Source: AWTP1-13 sp963775835 | GTDB lineage: Bacteria > Pseudomonadota > Alphaproteobacteria > Rhizobiales > Hyphomicrobiaceae | Length of the DNA: 64,000 bases | Assembly: GCA_963775835.1 (NCBI GenBank) | Contig: CAVZKV010000002.1 | Location: 682,001 to 746,000 of the forward strand | Direction: 5' to 3' | Shown here: positions 1 to 7,840 of the stretch, piece after piece | Layout: each line of letters starts with the position of its first letter | Position numbering within the stretch: the first letter of the stretch is position 1 | Made by a program: the position numbers and the translations under genes | Notes under the pieces: model-generated | Told to the model about the DNA's origin: nothing | Databases searched by the model: none | The model's input: the letters and a program-made list of their open reading frames with translations, nothing else

Positions 1-1000
1 AGATCGGCGTCGGCGGCAAGCCGTCGATTTGGTAGGTGTTGTGGGCGGACTTCTGGCCGATTTCGTTGCGTTGGATCGGGCGTCCCCACACGACCTTGCC
101 GCCGAATAGCCCGTAGAGGATGGTGGGATCGGACTGCAGTCGCATGTTCTGGCGCAGCCGGTTGATGAACACCGCCGCCACCCGATCGCGCTCATCGTTG
201 CGGCCGGTCTCCTTTTCCACGATCGAGGCCAGAATCACGGCCTCATCCCAGGTCTTGATCGGCAAATCTTTTTTGCGCTGCACCCACAGCCGCTCCATCA
301 GCTTGCGCAACTCGGCGGCCATGCTGTCGAGCACGCTTTGCCGCGCGGCGCCGCGCTGCGTCACGAAGGTTTCCGGCAGCAGGCTGCCTTCGGCCGGCGT
401 TGCGGTAATGTCGCCGCTGAGATTGGGGTCGGCCTGCAGGCGATCGACGATCTGCTGGCTGGTCAGACCCTCCGGGACGGTGACCTTGTAGGTCACCGTT
501 TTGCCTTCGGAGATGAGGTCGACCAGCTCGCGCACGCTGGCGCCCGCGCGCACCTCATAGTCGCCCGCCTTGAGTTGCAGAGCCTTGTCCCCTTCGAGCC
601 AGGCCAGCAACTGCAGCCAGCGGTAGCCGGCGGTGAACAGGCGCCGATCGCTGACCGCGCCCTCGCGCTCCAGCCGGGCGGCGATCTCCAGCGAGCCCTC
701 GAGCTTGGGGATGACGATCACCTTCGCCCTTTCGAGGGGCCCCGGCGCGTCCATTTGTGCGTCGAAGTAGTAGGCGAGCGCGCCGAGCAGCAGCATGCCG
801 AACAGGGCGACGGTCAACAGCCCGTTCATGAAGGCCAGCACCGGTCGGGGCTTGTACTCCTCGTCCAGGCGCACTTTGCGGTTGACGCGCGCCGGCGGGC
901 GCGTCGGCTCCAGTCGCTCGGCGGGACTGCGCGCCAGCGATCCGCGCGTGCGGGCCGTCCTTGGGTCTGCGTGTCGGTCCGCCGGCTGGCGGTTTCTCAT
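1..1000 (-). CDS. mltG: Endolytic murein transglycosylase MltG, C-terminus cut by the window edge
   Basis: MltG (YceG) cleaves nascent glycan strands at the inner membrane. The frame opens at the ATG complementary to 998-1000 and stays open to the left edge, so the first 333 codons are present and the C-terminus lies outside. Visible: a basic N-terminal tail, one hydrophobic anchor at about residues 56-79, then the IVEKETG motif with the presumed catalytic Glu near residue 262, followed by the family blocks QSDPTILYG and HNTYQIDGLPPTP. It is the last gene of a fabD-fabG-acpP-fabF-mltG series, an order common in alphaproteobacteria, although 325 bases separate it from fabF, so it may have its own promoter. 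Confidence 0.93.
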   Translation of the reverse strand, partial: MRNRQPADRHADPRTARTRGSLARSPAERLEPTRPPARVNRKVRLDEEYKPRPVLAFMNGLLTVALFGMLLLGALAYYFDAQMDAPGPLERAKVIVIPKLEGSLEIAARLEREGAVSDRRLFTAGYRWLQLLAWLEGDKALQLKAGDYEVRAGASVRELVDLISEGKTVTYKVTVPEGLTSQQIVDRLQADPNLSGDITATPAEGSLLPETFVTQRGAARQSVLDSMAAELRKLMERLWVQRKKDLPIKTWDEAVILASIVEKETGRNDERDRVAAVFINRLRQNMRLQSDPTILYGLFGGKVVWGRPIQRNEIGQKSAHNTYQIDGLPPTPI

Positions 1001-1325
1001 TGGCTCACGCTCCCCGTCAGATGCGCCGCCTTTGCAAGACCTTGCGACGCGCCCGCACTCGGCACTCGAACCTAGCAGCAAATGTGGCGAAAGCAGGATT
1101 GCTTGGCAAGCGCGGACGTCAGGGCAAGGTTAGGGCCATCTGGTGCCGCCACGCACGCGCGGCGGGCCAGGATTTGGCACCGCGTTGGGCGCGCGTCGAG
1201 GGGCGCCACGCCGTGGCGAGGCGGCAAGGCGAGGCGAGGCGAGGCCAGATGCTGAGAGCAGGGTTAAGTAAAGGTTAGCGGGTGCCTGGGAGCGGCACCA
1301 AAGCGGGGAGCGCCGGCCCCGTGCC
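1001..1325. other. Intergenic stretch between fabF and mltG
   Basis: No convincing gene. Just past fabF there is a 6-bp inverted repeat GGTGCC/GGCACC (1281-1286 with 1294-1299) that could pause minus-strand transcription, without a good T tract. Short GGCGA direct repeats lie near 1226-1245. A promoter for mltG would be expected here, but I cannot point to one. Confidence 0.4.
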
Positions 1326-2606
1326 TTAGGCCTCGAACCGGCGCAGCACGAGGGAGGCGTTGGTGCCGCCGAAGCCGAAGGAATTGGAAAGGGCCGTATC
1401 GATCGGGCGCCGTTGCGCCTTGTGCGGCACCAGGTTGACCGGCGTCTCCACCGAGGGGTGATCGAGATTGAGCGTGGGCGGGGCGACATTGTCACGGATC
1501 GCCAGCACCGAGAAGATCGCCTCCACCGCGCCGGCGGCTCCCAAGAGGTGACCGATCGCGGACTTGGTGGACGACATGGCGAGCCTGCTCGCGGCATTGC
1601 CAAACAGGCGCTCAACGGCGGCGAGTTCGATCTCGTCCCCCATGGTCGAGGTGCCGTGCGCGTTGATGTACTGCACGTCGCTTGGCCCGATGCCGGCGCG
1701 CTCCAGCGCCATTCGCATCGAGCGGTAGGCGCCGTCGCCGTCCTCCGCCGGCGCCGTAATGTGGTAGGCGTCGCCCGACAGACCGTAGCCGACAACTTCG
1801 GCGTAGATGTGCGCGCCCCGCGCCTTGGCGTGCTCGAGTTCTTCCAGCACGACGATACCGGCGCCCTCGCCCATGACGAAGCCGTCGCGATCCTTGTCGT
1901 AGGGGCGCGAGGCCTTCTGCGGCTGATCGTTGAAGGTGGTGCACAGCGCCCGGCAGGCGGCGAAACCGGCGATCGCCAACCGGCAGATCGGGCTCTCGGC
2001 GCCGCCCGCGACCATGACGTCGGCATCATCGAGCGCGATCATTCGAGCGGCATCGCCGATGGCATGCGCGCCGGTCGAGCAGGCCGTGACCACCGCATGG
2101 TTGGGTCCCTTGAGGCCATGTTTGATCGACACGTATCCCGAGGCCAGATTGATGAGGCGCCCTGGAATAAAGAAGGGACTGACGCGCCGCGGCCCCTTCT
2201 CCTTGAGGAGAATGGCGGTCTCGGCGATGCCGTTGAGGCCGCCGATGCCGGCCCCGATCAGGACGCCGGCGCGTTCCTGTTTATGGGCGGTATCGGCGCG
2301 CCAGCGCGCATCCTCGAGCGCTTGGGTGGCGGCGGCCATGCCGTAGATGATAAAGTCGTCGACCTTGCGTTGCTCTTTGGGCTCCATCCAGTCGTCGGGA
2401 TTGAACTTGCCCTCCGACAGGGGGCCGCGCGGAATGAAACACGCCACCTGGCAGCTGAGGTCGCTAACGTCGAACTCCTCGACCCTGCGCGCGCCGCTCT
2501 CGCCCGCAATCAGGCGCCGCCAACTCGCCTCGACGCCACAGCCAAGCGGCGTCACCAGGCCAAGCCCGGTGATGACTACGCGGCGGGGCATTCGCAAGCT
2601 GGACAT
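1326..2606 (-). CDS. fabF: 3-oxoacyl-[acyl-carrier-protein] synthase II (FabF)
   Basis: This condensing enzyme (KAS II) elongates acyl-ACP with malonyl-ACP in fatty acid synthesis. At 426 residues it has the usual length plus a few N-terminal residues. The Cys-His-His triad is visible: Cys176 in TACSTGA, His317 in NAHGTST and His353 in AIGHLLGAAGA. The C-terminus has the glycine-rich FGFGGTNAS block. An alternative start is the Met six codons in, within MPRRVVITGLG. It lies 83 bases downstream of acpP on the same strand, the normal partner arrangement. Confidence 0.97.
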   Translation of the reverse strand: MSSLRMPRRVVITGLGLVTPLGCGVEASWRRLIAGESGARRVEEFDVSDLSCQVACFIPRGPLSEGKFNPDDWMEPKEQRKVDDFIIYGMAAATQALEDARWRADTAHKQERAGVLIGAGIGGLNGIAETAILLKEKGPRRVSPFFIPGRLINLASGYVSIKHGLKGPNHAVVTACSTGAHAIGDAARMIALDDADVMVAGGAESPICRLAIAGFAACRALCTTFNDQPQKASRPYDKDRDGFVMGEGAGIVVLEELEHAKARGAHIYAEVVGYGLSGDAYHITAPAEDGDGAYRSMRMALERAGIGPSDVQYINAHGTSTMGDEIELAAVERLFGNAASRLAMSSTKSAIGHLLGAAGAVEAIFSVLAIRDNVAPPTLNLDHPSVETPVNLVPHKAQRRPIDTALSNSFGFGGTNASLVLRRFEA

Positions 2607-2689
2607 CGGTCGGAATTTGGCGAGGGCTCTTTGGTCGTGGCGCGAGCCGTGCTCAACGCAATACTGAGCGCCCGCGACCTGAAAAAAGC

Positions 2690-2932
2690 TTAAGCCGCGC
2701 TCGCGTGCTTCTCGAGGAATTTCACGGCATCGCCGACGGTTTGGATCTGCTCGGCGGCGTCATCGGGAATCTCGCAGCCGAATTCCTCCTCGAAGGCCAT
2801 CACCAGCTCGACCGTATCGAGGCTGTCGGCACCCAGATCATCAATAAAGCTCGCGCTGTCGGTGACCTTGTCGGCTTCGACCCCGAGGTGCTCCACCACG
2901 ATCTTCTTCACGCGCGCTGCGACGTCGCTCAT
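2690..2932 (-). CDS. acpP: Acyl carrier protein
   Basis: ACP carries growing acyl chains on a 4'-phosphopantetheine arm. The 80-residue protein starts at the ATG complementary to 2930-2932. The open frame continues upstream, but the extension does not resemble ACP. The attachment serine is Ser37 in GADSLDTVE. The protein is acidic and helical, as the family is. It sits between fabG and fabF. A gap of 232 bases separates it from fabG, room for its own promoter, which would fit the high ACP demand; no clear -35/-10 pair was found there. Confidence 0.97.
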   Translation of the reverse strand: MSDVAARVKKIVVEHLGVEADKVTDSASFIDDLGADSLDTVELVMAFEEEFGCEIPDDAAEQIQTVGDAVKFLEKHASAA

Positions 2933-3164
2933 TGCTCTATCCCTTGGCTCTTTGCTGATCCACGCTGTTGCCGTGTGCCAAAAACCGGGCCTGGTCAAGC
3001 CCATGCCCGAAACTGCGCCATGGCTCGAGCAGATTCGTGGCCCGACAGCAGACATTTCCTGGGTTGAACGCCTAAATCAGCGGGCTCGTTAACACACTTC
3101 ATTGGCCTTGACCAGCATTCCTCGGGCGCATCCCAGGGTCAATAATCGCCGGCAAAAATGGGGG

Positions 3165-3908
3165 TCAAACCATGATCAACCCGCCGTTCACGTTGAGGGT
3201 CGCGCCGGTTACGTAGCCGGCCTCGAGGGAGGCAAGGTAGACGGCGGCGGCGGCCACGTCGTCCGGGGTGCCGAACTTCTGGGCCGGGATGGCTTCCTTA
3301 ATGCCGGCGGTCTGCTTCTCGTTGAGGGCGTCGGTCATGGGGGTCTTAATGAAGCCCGGGGCAATGCAATTGACCGTAATTCCGCGCGAGGCCACCTCGC
3401 GCGCCAGCGATTTCGACATCCCGATCATGCCGGCCTTGGCGGCGGCGTAGTTCCCCTGGCCGGGATTGCCGATGATGCCGCTGACGGAGGAAATGTTGAT
3501 GATGCGCCCATAGCCGGTCTTGGCGCGCATCATCGCCCGTGCGGCCGCCCGCATCAGCATGAAGGTCGAGGTCAGGTTGACGGCGATCACCTCGTCCCAC
3601 TGCTCGTCCTTCATCACCATGAACAAGTTGTCCTTAGTGAGGCCGGCGTTATTAACCAAGATGTCGAGCCGGCCGAGCTTGCCGATCGCCCCATCGATGA
3701 GCTTGGCGACCTCTTCCCTGCGGCCAAGGTCGCAGGGACAGACCACCACGCGGCTGCCGAGCTCGCTTTCGAGCGCCTCGAGCCGATCGACCTGGCGCCC
3801 GGAGATGGCCACCGTTGCGCCCTGCTTGTGCAGGGACCTGGCGATGGCGCCGCCGATGCCGCCCGTCGCACCTGTGATAAGCGCCGTTTTGTCCACCAGT
3901 TCGAACAT
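3165..3908 (-). CDS. fabG: 3-oxoacyl-[acyl-carrier-protein] reductase (FabG)
   Basis: FabG reduces 3-oxoacyl-ACP with NADPH. The 247-residue protein is a short-chain dehydrogenase. It has the TGATGGIGGAIA cofactor loop at the N-terminus, NNAG in the middle, the active-site serine in ISSVSG, and Tyr-xxx-Lys in GNYAAAKAG. The C-terminus VTGATLNVNGGLIMV is typical of FabG rather than of catabolic family members. It starts 10 bases downstream of the fabD stop, so the two are surely co-transcribed. Confidence 0.97.
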   Translation of the reverse strand: MFELVDKTALITGATGGIGGAIARSLHKQGATVAISGRQVDRLEALESELGSRVVVCPCDLGRREEVAKLIDGAIGKLGRLDILVNNAGLTKDNLFMVMKDEQWDEVIAVNLTSTFMLMRAAARAMMRAKTGYGRIINISSVSGIIGNPGQGNYAAAKAGMIGMSKSLAREVASRGITVNCIAPGFIKTPMTDALNEKQTAGIKEAIPAQKFGTPDDVAAAAVYLASLEAGYVTGATLNVNGGLIMV

Positions 3909-3918
3909 GAATTTTTTC

Positions 3919-4866
3919 CTATTTCAGCAGGGCCGGCAGCGCCGCCTCGATCTCCCGCGGGGTGCCGATCGATTGGGCGTTGAGGCTGGGAGCAATCCGC
4001 TTGGCTAGGCCTGCGAGCACCTTGCCGGCGCCGATCTCGTAGACGTCGCTGACGCCGTCCGCCGCCATGGCGGCAACGCTTTCACGCCAGCGCACCGTGG
4101 CGGTGACCTGCTGCACCAGGCGCGCCTTGATGTCCGCCGGATCGGTAATCGGGGCCGCCAGCACGTTGGCCACCAGCGGCACCAGCGGCGGCTTGAGGTC
4201 CACGCCGGCCAGCGCTTGCGCCATGGCCTCGGCTGCCGGTTGCATCAAAGCACAATGGAAGGGGGCGCTGACGTTCAAGGGCAGGAAGCGGCGCACGCCA
4301 TGCGCCTTGGCCAGGCTGCCCGCGCGCTCGATCGCAGCCTTGCTGCCCGAGATCACGGCCTGGGTTGGTTCATTGTCGTTGGCGAGTTGGCAAATCTCGC
4401 CTTGAGCCGCTTCGGCAGCGAGCTTCTCGGCCACGTCCTTGCCGACCCCCAACAGCGCCGCCATCGCCCCCTGCCCCACCGGCACGGCGGCCTGCATAGC
4501 CTTGCCGCGCACCTTCAACAGCCGGGCGGCGTCGGCCAGGCTCAAGGCCCCGGCGGCCGCCAGGGCCGAGTATTCCCCCAACGAGTGGCCGGCGACGAAC
4601 TTGACCCGATCGGCAAGGCGAAACCCCTTTTCGGCCTCGAGCACGCCCAGCACGGCGAGCGAGGCCGCCATCAGGGCGGGCTGCGCATTTTCCGTCAGCG
4701 TCAGTTCCTCCAGCGGCCCCGCAAACATCAGTTCGGAGAGCTTTTGGCCGAGCGCGGCGTCGACCTCGGCAAAGACGGCGCGGGCCGACGCATAGGTCTT
4801 GGCCAGCTCGGCACCCATGCCGACGACTTGACTGCCCTGTCCGGGGAATAGGAATGCAATCGCCAT
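3919..4866 (-). CDS. fabD: Malonyl-CoA:ACP transacylase (FabD)
   Basis: FabD moves malonyl groups from CoA to ACP. I place the start at the ATG complementary to 4864-4866 because the family motif MAIAFLFPGQGSQ begins there. The frame extends 20 codons upstream without similarity. With this start the protein has 315 residues. GQGSQ lies near residue 9, the nucleophile is Ser95 in GHSLGEYSA, and the partner His is in SAPFHCALM near residue 204. It is the first gene of the minus-strand fab operon and faces rpsF across a 311-base divergent region. Confidence 0.96.
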   Translation of the reverse strand: MAIAFLFPGQGSQVVGMGAELAKTYASARAVFAEVDAALGQKLSELMFAGPLEELTLTENAQPALMAASLAVLGVLEAEKGFRLADRVKFVAGHSLGEYSALAAAGALSLADAARLLKVRGKAMQAAVPVGQGAMAALLGVGKDVAEKLAAEAAQGEICQLANDNEPTQAVISGSKAAIERAGSLAKAHGVRRFLPLNVSAPFHCALMQPAAEAMAQALAGVDLKPPLVPLVANVLAAPITDPADIKARLVQQVTATVRWRESVAAMAADGVSDVYEIGAGKVLAGLAKRIAPSLNAQSIGTPREIEAALPALLK

Positions 4867-5177
4867 GCACGTTGAAAGGTCGCTGCTGTCGGGGCGGGCT
4901 TCACCACACTCCCAACCCCGCGTCAAGATTGCCCGGCGTCAAGAAGCCCGCAGGCCCGCCCTTGTCGCGGACGCAAATTGCGCTATAACGGCGCGGCACC
5001 CCGCTCCGGTCGGAGGCTGAAGGGGAGGCCGTCGCCAGACGGCAGGGCCTTGGCCCGCCTCCCTGTGTCTTCGCTCTTTCGGGTCCTTTGGGCCTTCCCG
5101 CGCCGTCTCGGCGTGCCGGCCTAAAAGGGGCTATGCGCCGGAGGGGGACACGGACAAAGGCAACGGAAGGGCTAGCC
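4867..5177. other. Divergent fabD/rpsF promoter region and rpsF leader
   Basis: This 311-base region separates two divergent operons and must hold promoters for both. No protein gene is supported. The half before rpsF contains a promoter-like pair and would give a leader of about 180 bases with two small hairpins: CCGTC-GCCA-GACGG (5029-5042) and GGGCC-TT-GGCCC (5045-5056). S6:S18-binding leaders occur upstream of rpsF in many bacteria. I cannot say from sequence alone that this leader belongs to that class. Confidence 0.5.
4962..4989 (+). promoter_or_regulatory. Putative rpsF operon promoter
   Basis: TTGTCG (4962-4967) and TATAAC (4984-4989) are separated by 16 bases and match the sigma-70 consensus at four and five of six positions. 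Transcription starting just downstream would leave a long structured leader before rpsF. Confidence 0.45.
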
Positions 5178-5708
5178 ATGCCGCTTTATGAGCACGTGTT
5201 CCTGGCGCGCCAGGACATTTCCCAGACGCAAGTCGAAGCGCTGACGAAAGAATATACCCAGATCATCGAGGAAGGCGGGGGCAAGATCGGCAAGACCGAG
5301 TACTGGGGCCTCAAAACCATCGCCTTCAAGATCAAGAAAAACCGCAAGGCGCACTATTCGCTGATGAACATCAATGCGCCGCCCGCGGCCGTCGCCGAAA
5401 TGGAACGGCGCATGGGGCTGTCGACCGACGTCATTCGCTTTTTGACCGTGCGCGTCAGCGAGCACGAGACCGAACCCTCCGTGCAGATGCGCAAAAGCGA
5501 TCGCGACGATCGCCGCGACGGCGATCGCGGCGGCTTCCGGGGCGATCGGGGCGGCTTCCGCGGCGGTGATCGCGGCGGCTTTCGTGGCGGCTTTCGGGGT
5601 GGTGGTGGCGGCGGCGGCTTCCGGCGCGAGGGCGGCGATGGGGAGCGGCCGCGCGGCCCGCGCCCGCCGCCTCGCGATGAGAGCGAAACCACGACCGGGC
5701 AGGAGTAA
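5178..5708 (+). CDS. rpsF: 30S ribosomal protein S6 with RGG-rich tail
   Basis: S6 binds S18 on the platform of the small subunit. The start is the ATG at 5178, preceded by GGAAGG at 5165-5170. The open frame upstream of it lacks similarity. Residues 1 to about 100 form the S6 fold (MPLYEHVFLARQD at the N-terminus). The tail from about 104 to 176 is low-complexity, built from RGGF/RGD/GG units and ending in an acidic stretch. Basic or acidic tails on S6 are common in alphaproteobacteria; this one is unusually regular, with five RGGF units. rpsR follows after 5 bases. Confidence 0.97.
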   Translation: MPLYEHVFLARQDISQTQVEALTKEYTQIIEEGGGKIGKTEYWGLKTIAFKIKKNRKAHYSLMNINAPPAAVAEMERRMGLSTDVIRFLTVRVSEHETEPSVQMRKSDRDDRRDGDRGGFRGDRGGFRGGDRGGFRGGFRGGGGGGGFRREGGDGERPRGPRPPPRDESETTTGQE

Positions 5709-5713
5709 TAAGC

Positions 5714-5962
5714 ATGAGCGAAGTCACCACTATTCCCGCCCGTCGCCCGTTTCACCGGCGGCGTAAAACCTGCCCCTTCTCGGGGGATAACGCGCCCAAG
5801 ATCGACTACAAGGACATGCGCCTGCTCGGCCGCTACGTCTCCGAGCGGGGCAAGATCGTGCCGAGCCGCATCACGGCGGTGTCGGCCAAAAAGCAGCGCG
5901 AGCTGGCCAAAGCCATCAAGCGCGCCCGCTTCATCGGGCTGTTGCCTTACTTGATCAAGTAG
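5714..5962 (+). CDS. rpsR: 30S ribosomal protein S18
   Basis: S18 forms a heterodimer with S6 in the small subunit. The 82-residue protein has the family core: RRKTCPFSGD near residue 14, DYKD, LLGRYVSERGKIVPSRITAVSAKKQ split across the middle, and the AIKRARFIGLLPY C-terminal block. It lies 5 bases after rpsF, a conserved pairing. Confidence 0.98.
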   Translation: MSEVTTIPARRPFHRRRKTCPFSGDNAPKIDYKDMRLLGRYVSERGKIVPSRITAVSAKKQRELAKAIKRARFIGLLPYLIK

Positions 5963-6052
5963 CGGGGGTGGTGGGCCGCCCCGGCGCCCCAAAGTTGGCC
6001 AATGGTTGGGACGGATGCCGTCTCTAACCGCTGCGGCGGGACAGCTGTGACA

Positions 6053-7003
6053 ATGCCGATCGGTTTGCTGACAGGTGTCGGCTCGGGCCTTGCCTCCGCG
6101 CTCCTGTTTTATTCGGCGACGCGCGGCTCGCCGTTCCTGAGCTCGTTTTTGCTGCTGCTGACGCCGCTGCCGTCGCTGATCGCCGGCTTGGGTTGGGGCT
6201 GGCTGCCGGCCCTGATCGGCGGGGTTGCCGCCGCCGCGGCCATGCTGCTGATTGCCAGCCTGCCGTTCGCGGTTGGCTACTTTTTGGCGCTCGGGGGACC
6301 TTCGGCGCTATCGGCCTACCTTGCCTATCTCAATCGCTCCGACCCCGCCGGCACGGGGGCCATCCAGTGGTATCCGCCCGGGCGCCTGCTCGCGGCCATG
6401 TCCGTCTACGGCGGCGCGCTGCCCATCCTGGTGCTGCCGCTCTTCGGCGGCAGCTATGAGGTGCTGCGCGAGCCGATGGGCGACTATTTCCGGCGCTTTT
6501 CGGCGCGCACCGCCAGCGACCTCAACATGCCGCCCCTGAGCGAGGCCCAGATCGATAGCTTGACCGAGTTCTTGCTCACCGTCCTGCCGGCAGCCTTGTC
6601 CGCCTATTGGCTGATGATCTTTGCCATTAATCTCTACCTCGCCGGTCGCATTGCCCGCGCTTCCGACCGGCTCGGACGCGATTGGCCCGATTTGGCCTCG
6701 CTCGCCTACCCGACGGCCTTCCCCCTCCTTGCCGTTGCCGCCTTCGCGGCGTCCTTTGCGCCGGGCGTGCTCGGGGTCGTCGGCACCAGCTTCAGCGGCG
6801 CCCTGCTGGTGGCATACGTGATTGCCGGCCTCGCCCTCATGCACTTCATCGCCCGCGGCCGGGCTCCCTGGCTGCTGTGGCTGGTCTACGGCGCCCTGCT
6901 GCTGCTTGGTCCCTACGCCGCCCTGGCGCTGACCTTGGCCGGCCTGCTCGAGCCCGTCATCAATCTCAAACGGCGGCTCGGCGCGCCGCCCCCATCGACG
7001 TGA
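6053..7003 (+). CDS. DUF2232 multi-pass membrane protein
   Basis: A 316-residue, very hydrophobic protein with about eight membrane segments and short polar loops. Alphaproteobacteria often carry a DUF2232 protein between rpsR and rplI, and both position and composition fit; the function is unknown. I prefer the ATG at 6053 (MPIGLLTGVGSG). The frame also contains an earlier ATG at 6002, which would add 17 polar residues. It ends 45 bases before rplI, so it is probably co-transcribed with the ribosomal genes. Confidence 0.8.
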   Translation: MPIGLLTGVGSGLASALLFYSATRGSPFLSSFLLLLTPLPSLIAGLGWGWLPALIGGVAAAAAMLLIASLPFAVGYFLALGGPSALSAYLAYLNRSDPAGTGAIQWYPPGRLLAAMSVYGGALPILVLPLFGGSYEVLREPMGDYFRRFSARTASDLNMPPLSEAQIDSLTEFLLTVLPAALSAYWLMIFAINLYLAGRIARASDRLGRDWPDLASLAYPTAFPLLAVAAFAASFAPGVLGVVGTSFSGALLVAYVIAGLALMHFIARGRAPWLLWLVYGALLLLGPYAALALTLAGLLEPVINLKRRLGAPPPST

Positions 7004-7048
7004 ACCGCAACCTCTTGCAACGCACACGCAAGAACTGGAGAGAACAAC

Positions 7049-7648
7049 ATGCAGGTCATCCTTCTTGAGCGCATCGGCCGGCTCGGCCAGATGGGCGACG
7101 TCGTCAATGTCAAGGACGGGTATGCCCGCAACTTCCTGCTGCCGCAGAAGAAGGCCTTGCGCGCGACGCAGGAGAACCTGGCCCGGTTTGAAAAGGACCG
7201 CGCCCAACTCGAAGCGCGCGACCTTGAGCTCAAGAAGGAGGCCGAGGCCGTGGCGGCCAAGCTCGCCGGCCAGGGTTTCCTCGCCATCCGGCAGGCCGGC
7301 GACACGGGTCAGCTCTATGGGTCGGTGACCACGCGCGACATCGCCGAAGTGGTAACGGCCGGCGGCTTTACCATCGACCGACGCCAGATTGTCCTAGATC
7401 GTCCGATCAAGACGCTCGGCCTGCATCAGACCCGCGTTGCCCTGCACCCCGAGGTGATCGTGCAGATTGCGCTCAATATTGCCCGCTCCGAGGACGAGGC
7501 GGAGCGGCAGGCGCGCGGCGAAGACGTCACGGTCATCAAGGAGGAGGCCGTCGAGATCGAAACCTTCAACGCCGAGGCGCTATTCGAAGAGGAAGCCTTA
7601 GCAAATCAGCGCGGCGAGGAACCCAAAGAGCCGGGGGCGGTTGAGTAG
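7049..7648 (+). CDS. rplI: 50S ribosomal protein L9
   Basis: L9 binds 23S rRNA through its N-terminal domain, joined by a long helix to a C-terminal domain. The N-terminus MQVILLERIGRLGQMGD and the GYARNFLLPQKKA loop are diagnostic. At 199 residues it is about 50 longer than the E. coli protein. The extra C-terminal part, from about residue 150, is acidic and probably disordered. GGAGAG lies about 9 bases before the ATG. It ends the rpsF operon; a 9-bp inverted repeat follows. Confidence 0.97.
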   Translation: MQVILLERIGRLGQMGDVVNVKDGYARNFLLPQKKALRATQENLARFEKDRAQLEARDLELKKEAEAVAAKLAGQGFLAIRQAGDTGQLYGSVTTRDIAEVVTAGGFTIDRRQIVLDRPIKTLGLHQTRVALHPEVIVQIALNIARSEDEAERQARGEDVTVIKEEAVEIETFNAEALFEEEALANQRGEEPKEPGAVE

Positions 7649-7717
7649 CCGCGCCTCACCTGTTGGCGTCCGGCGGGCACGCGGCAGGACGGGCGTTACG
7701 GGTTGTGCTGCGAACTA

Positions 7718-7741
7718 ACCGCCAAGGGTAAGCTTGGCGGT
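7718..7741. terminator. Hairpin after rplI
   Basis: A perfect 9-bp inverted repeat, ACCGCCAAG (7718-7726) and CTTGGCGGT (7733-7741), with a 6-base loop. No T tract follows, so a factor-independent terminator is uncertain. The right arm overlaps the -35 box of the next promoter, so it could instead be an operator. Confidence 0.4.
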
Positions 7742-7767
7742 GACATTGCGCACCACTTTCGTATAAT
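7740..7767 (+). promoter_or_regulatory. Strong sigma-70-like promoter for the Cfa-family gene
   Basis: GTGACA (7740-7745) and TATAAT (7762-7767) are separated by 16 bases. The -10 box is a perfect consensus and the -35 matches five of six positions, unusual in such GC-rich DNA. It lies about 75 bases upstream of the start codon at 7841. Confidence 0.6.
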
Positions 7768-7840
7768 GCGGAAAAAGACGAAAAGGACCTGAGGCCGAAG
7801 GGAGGAACGGTCGAGGACCGCATACGCGGCAGCGTGCGTC

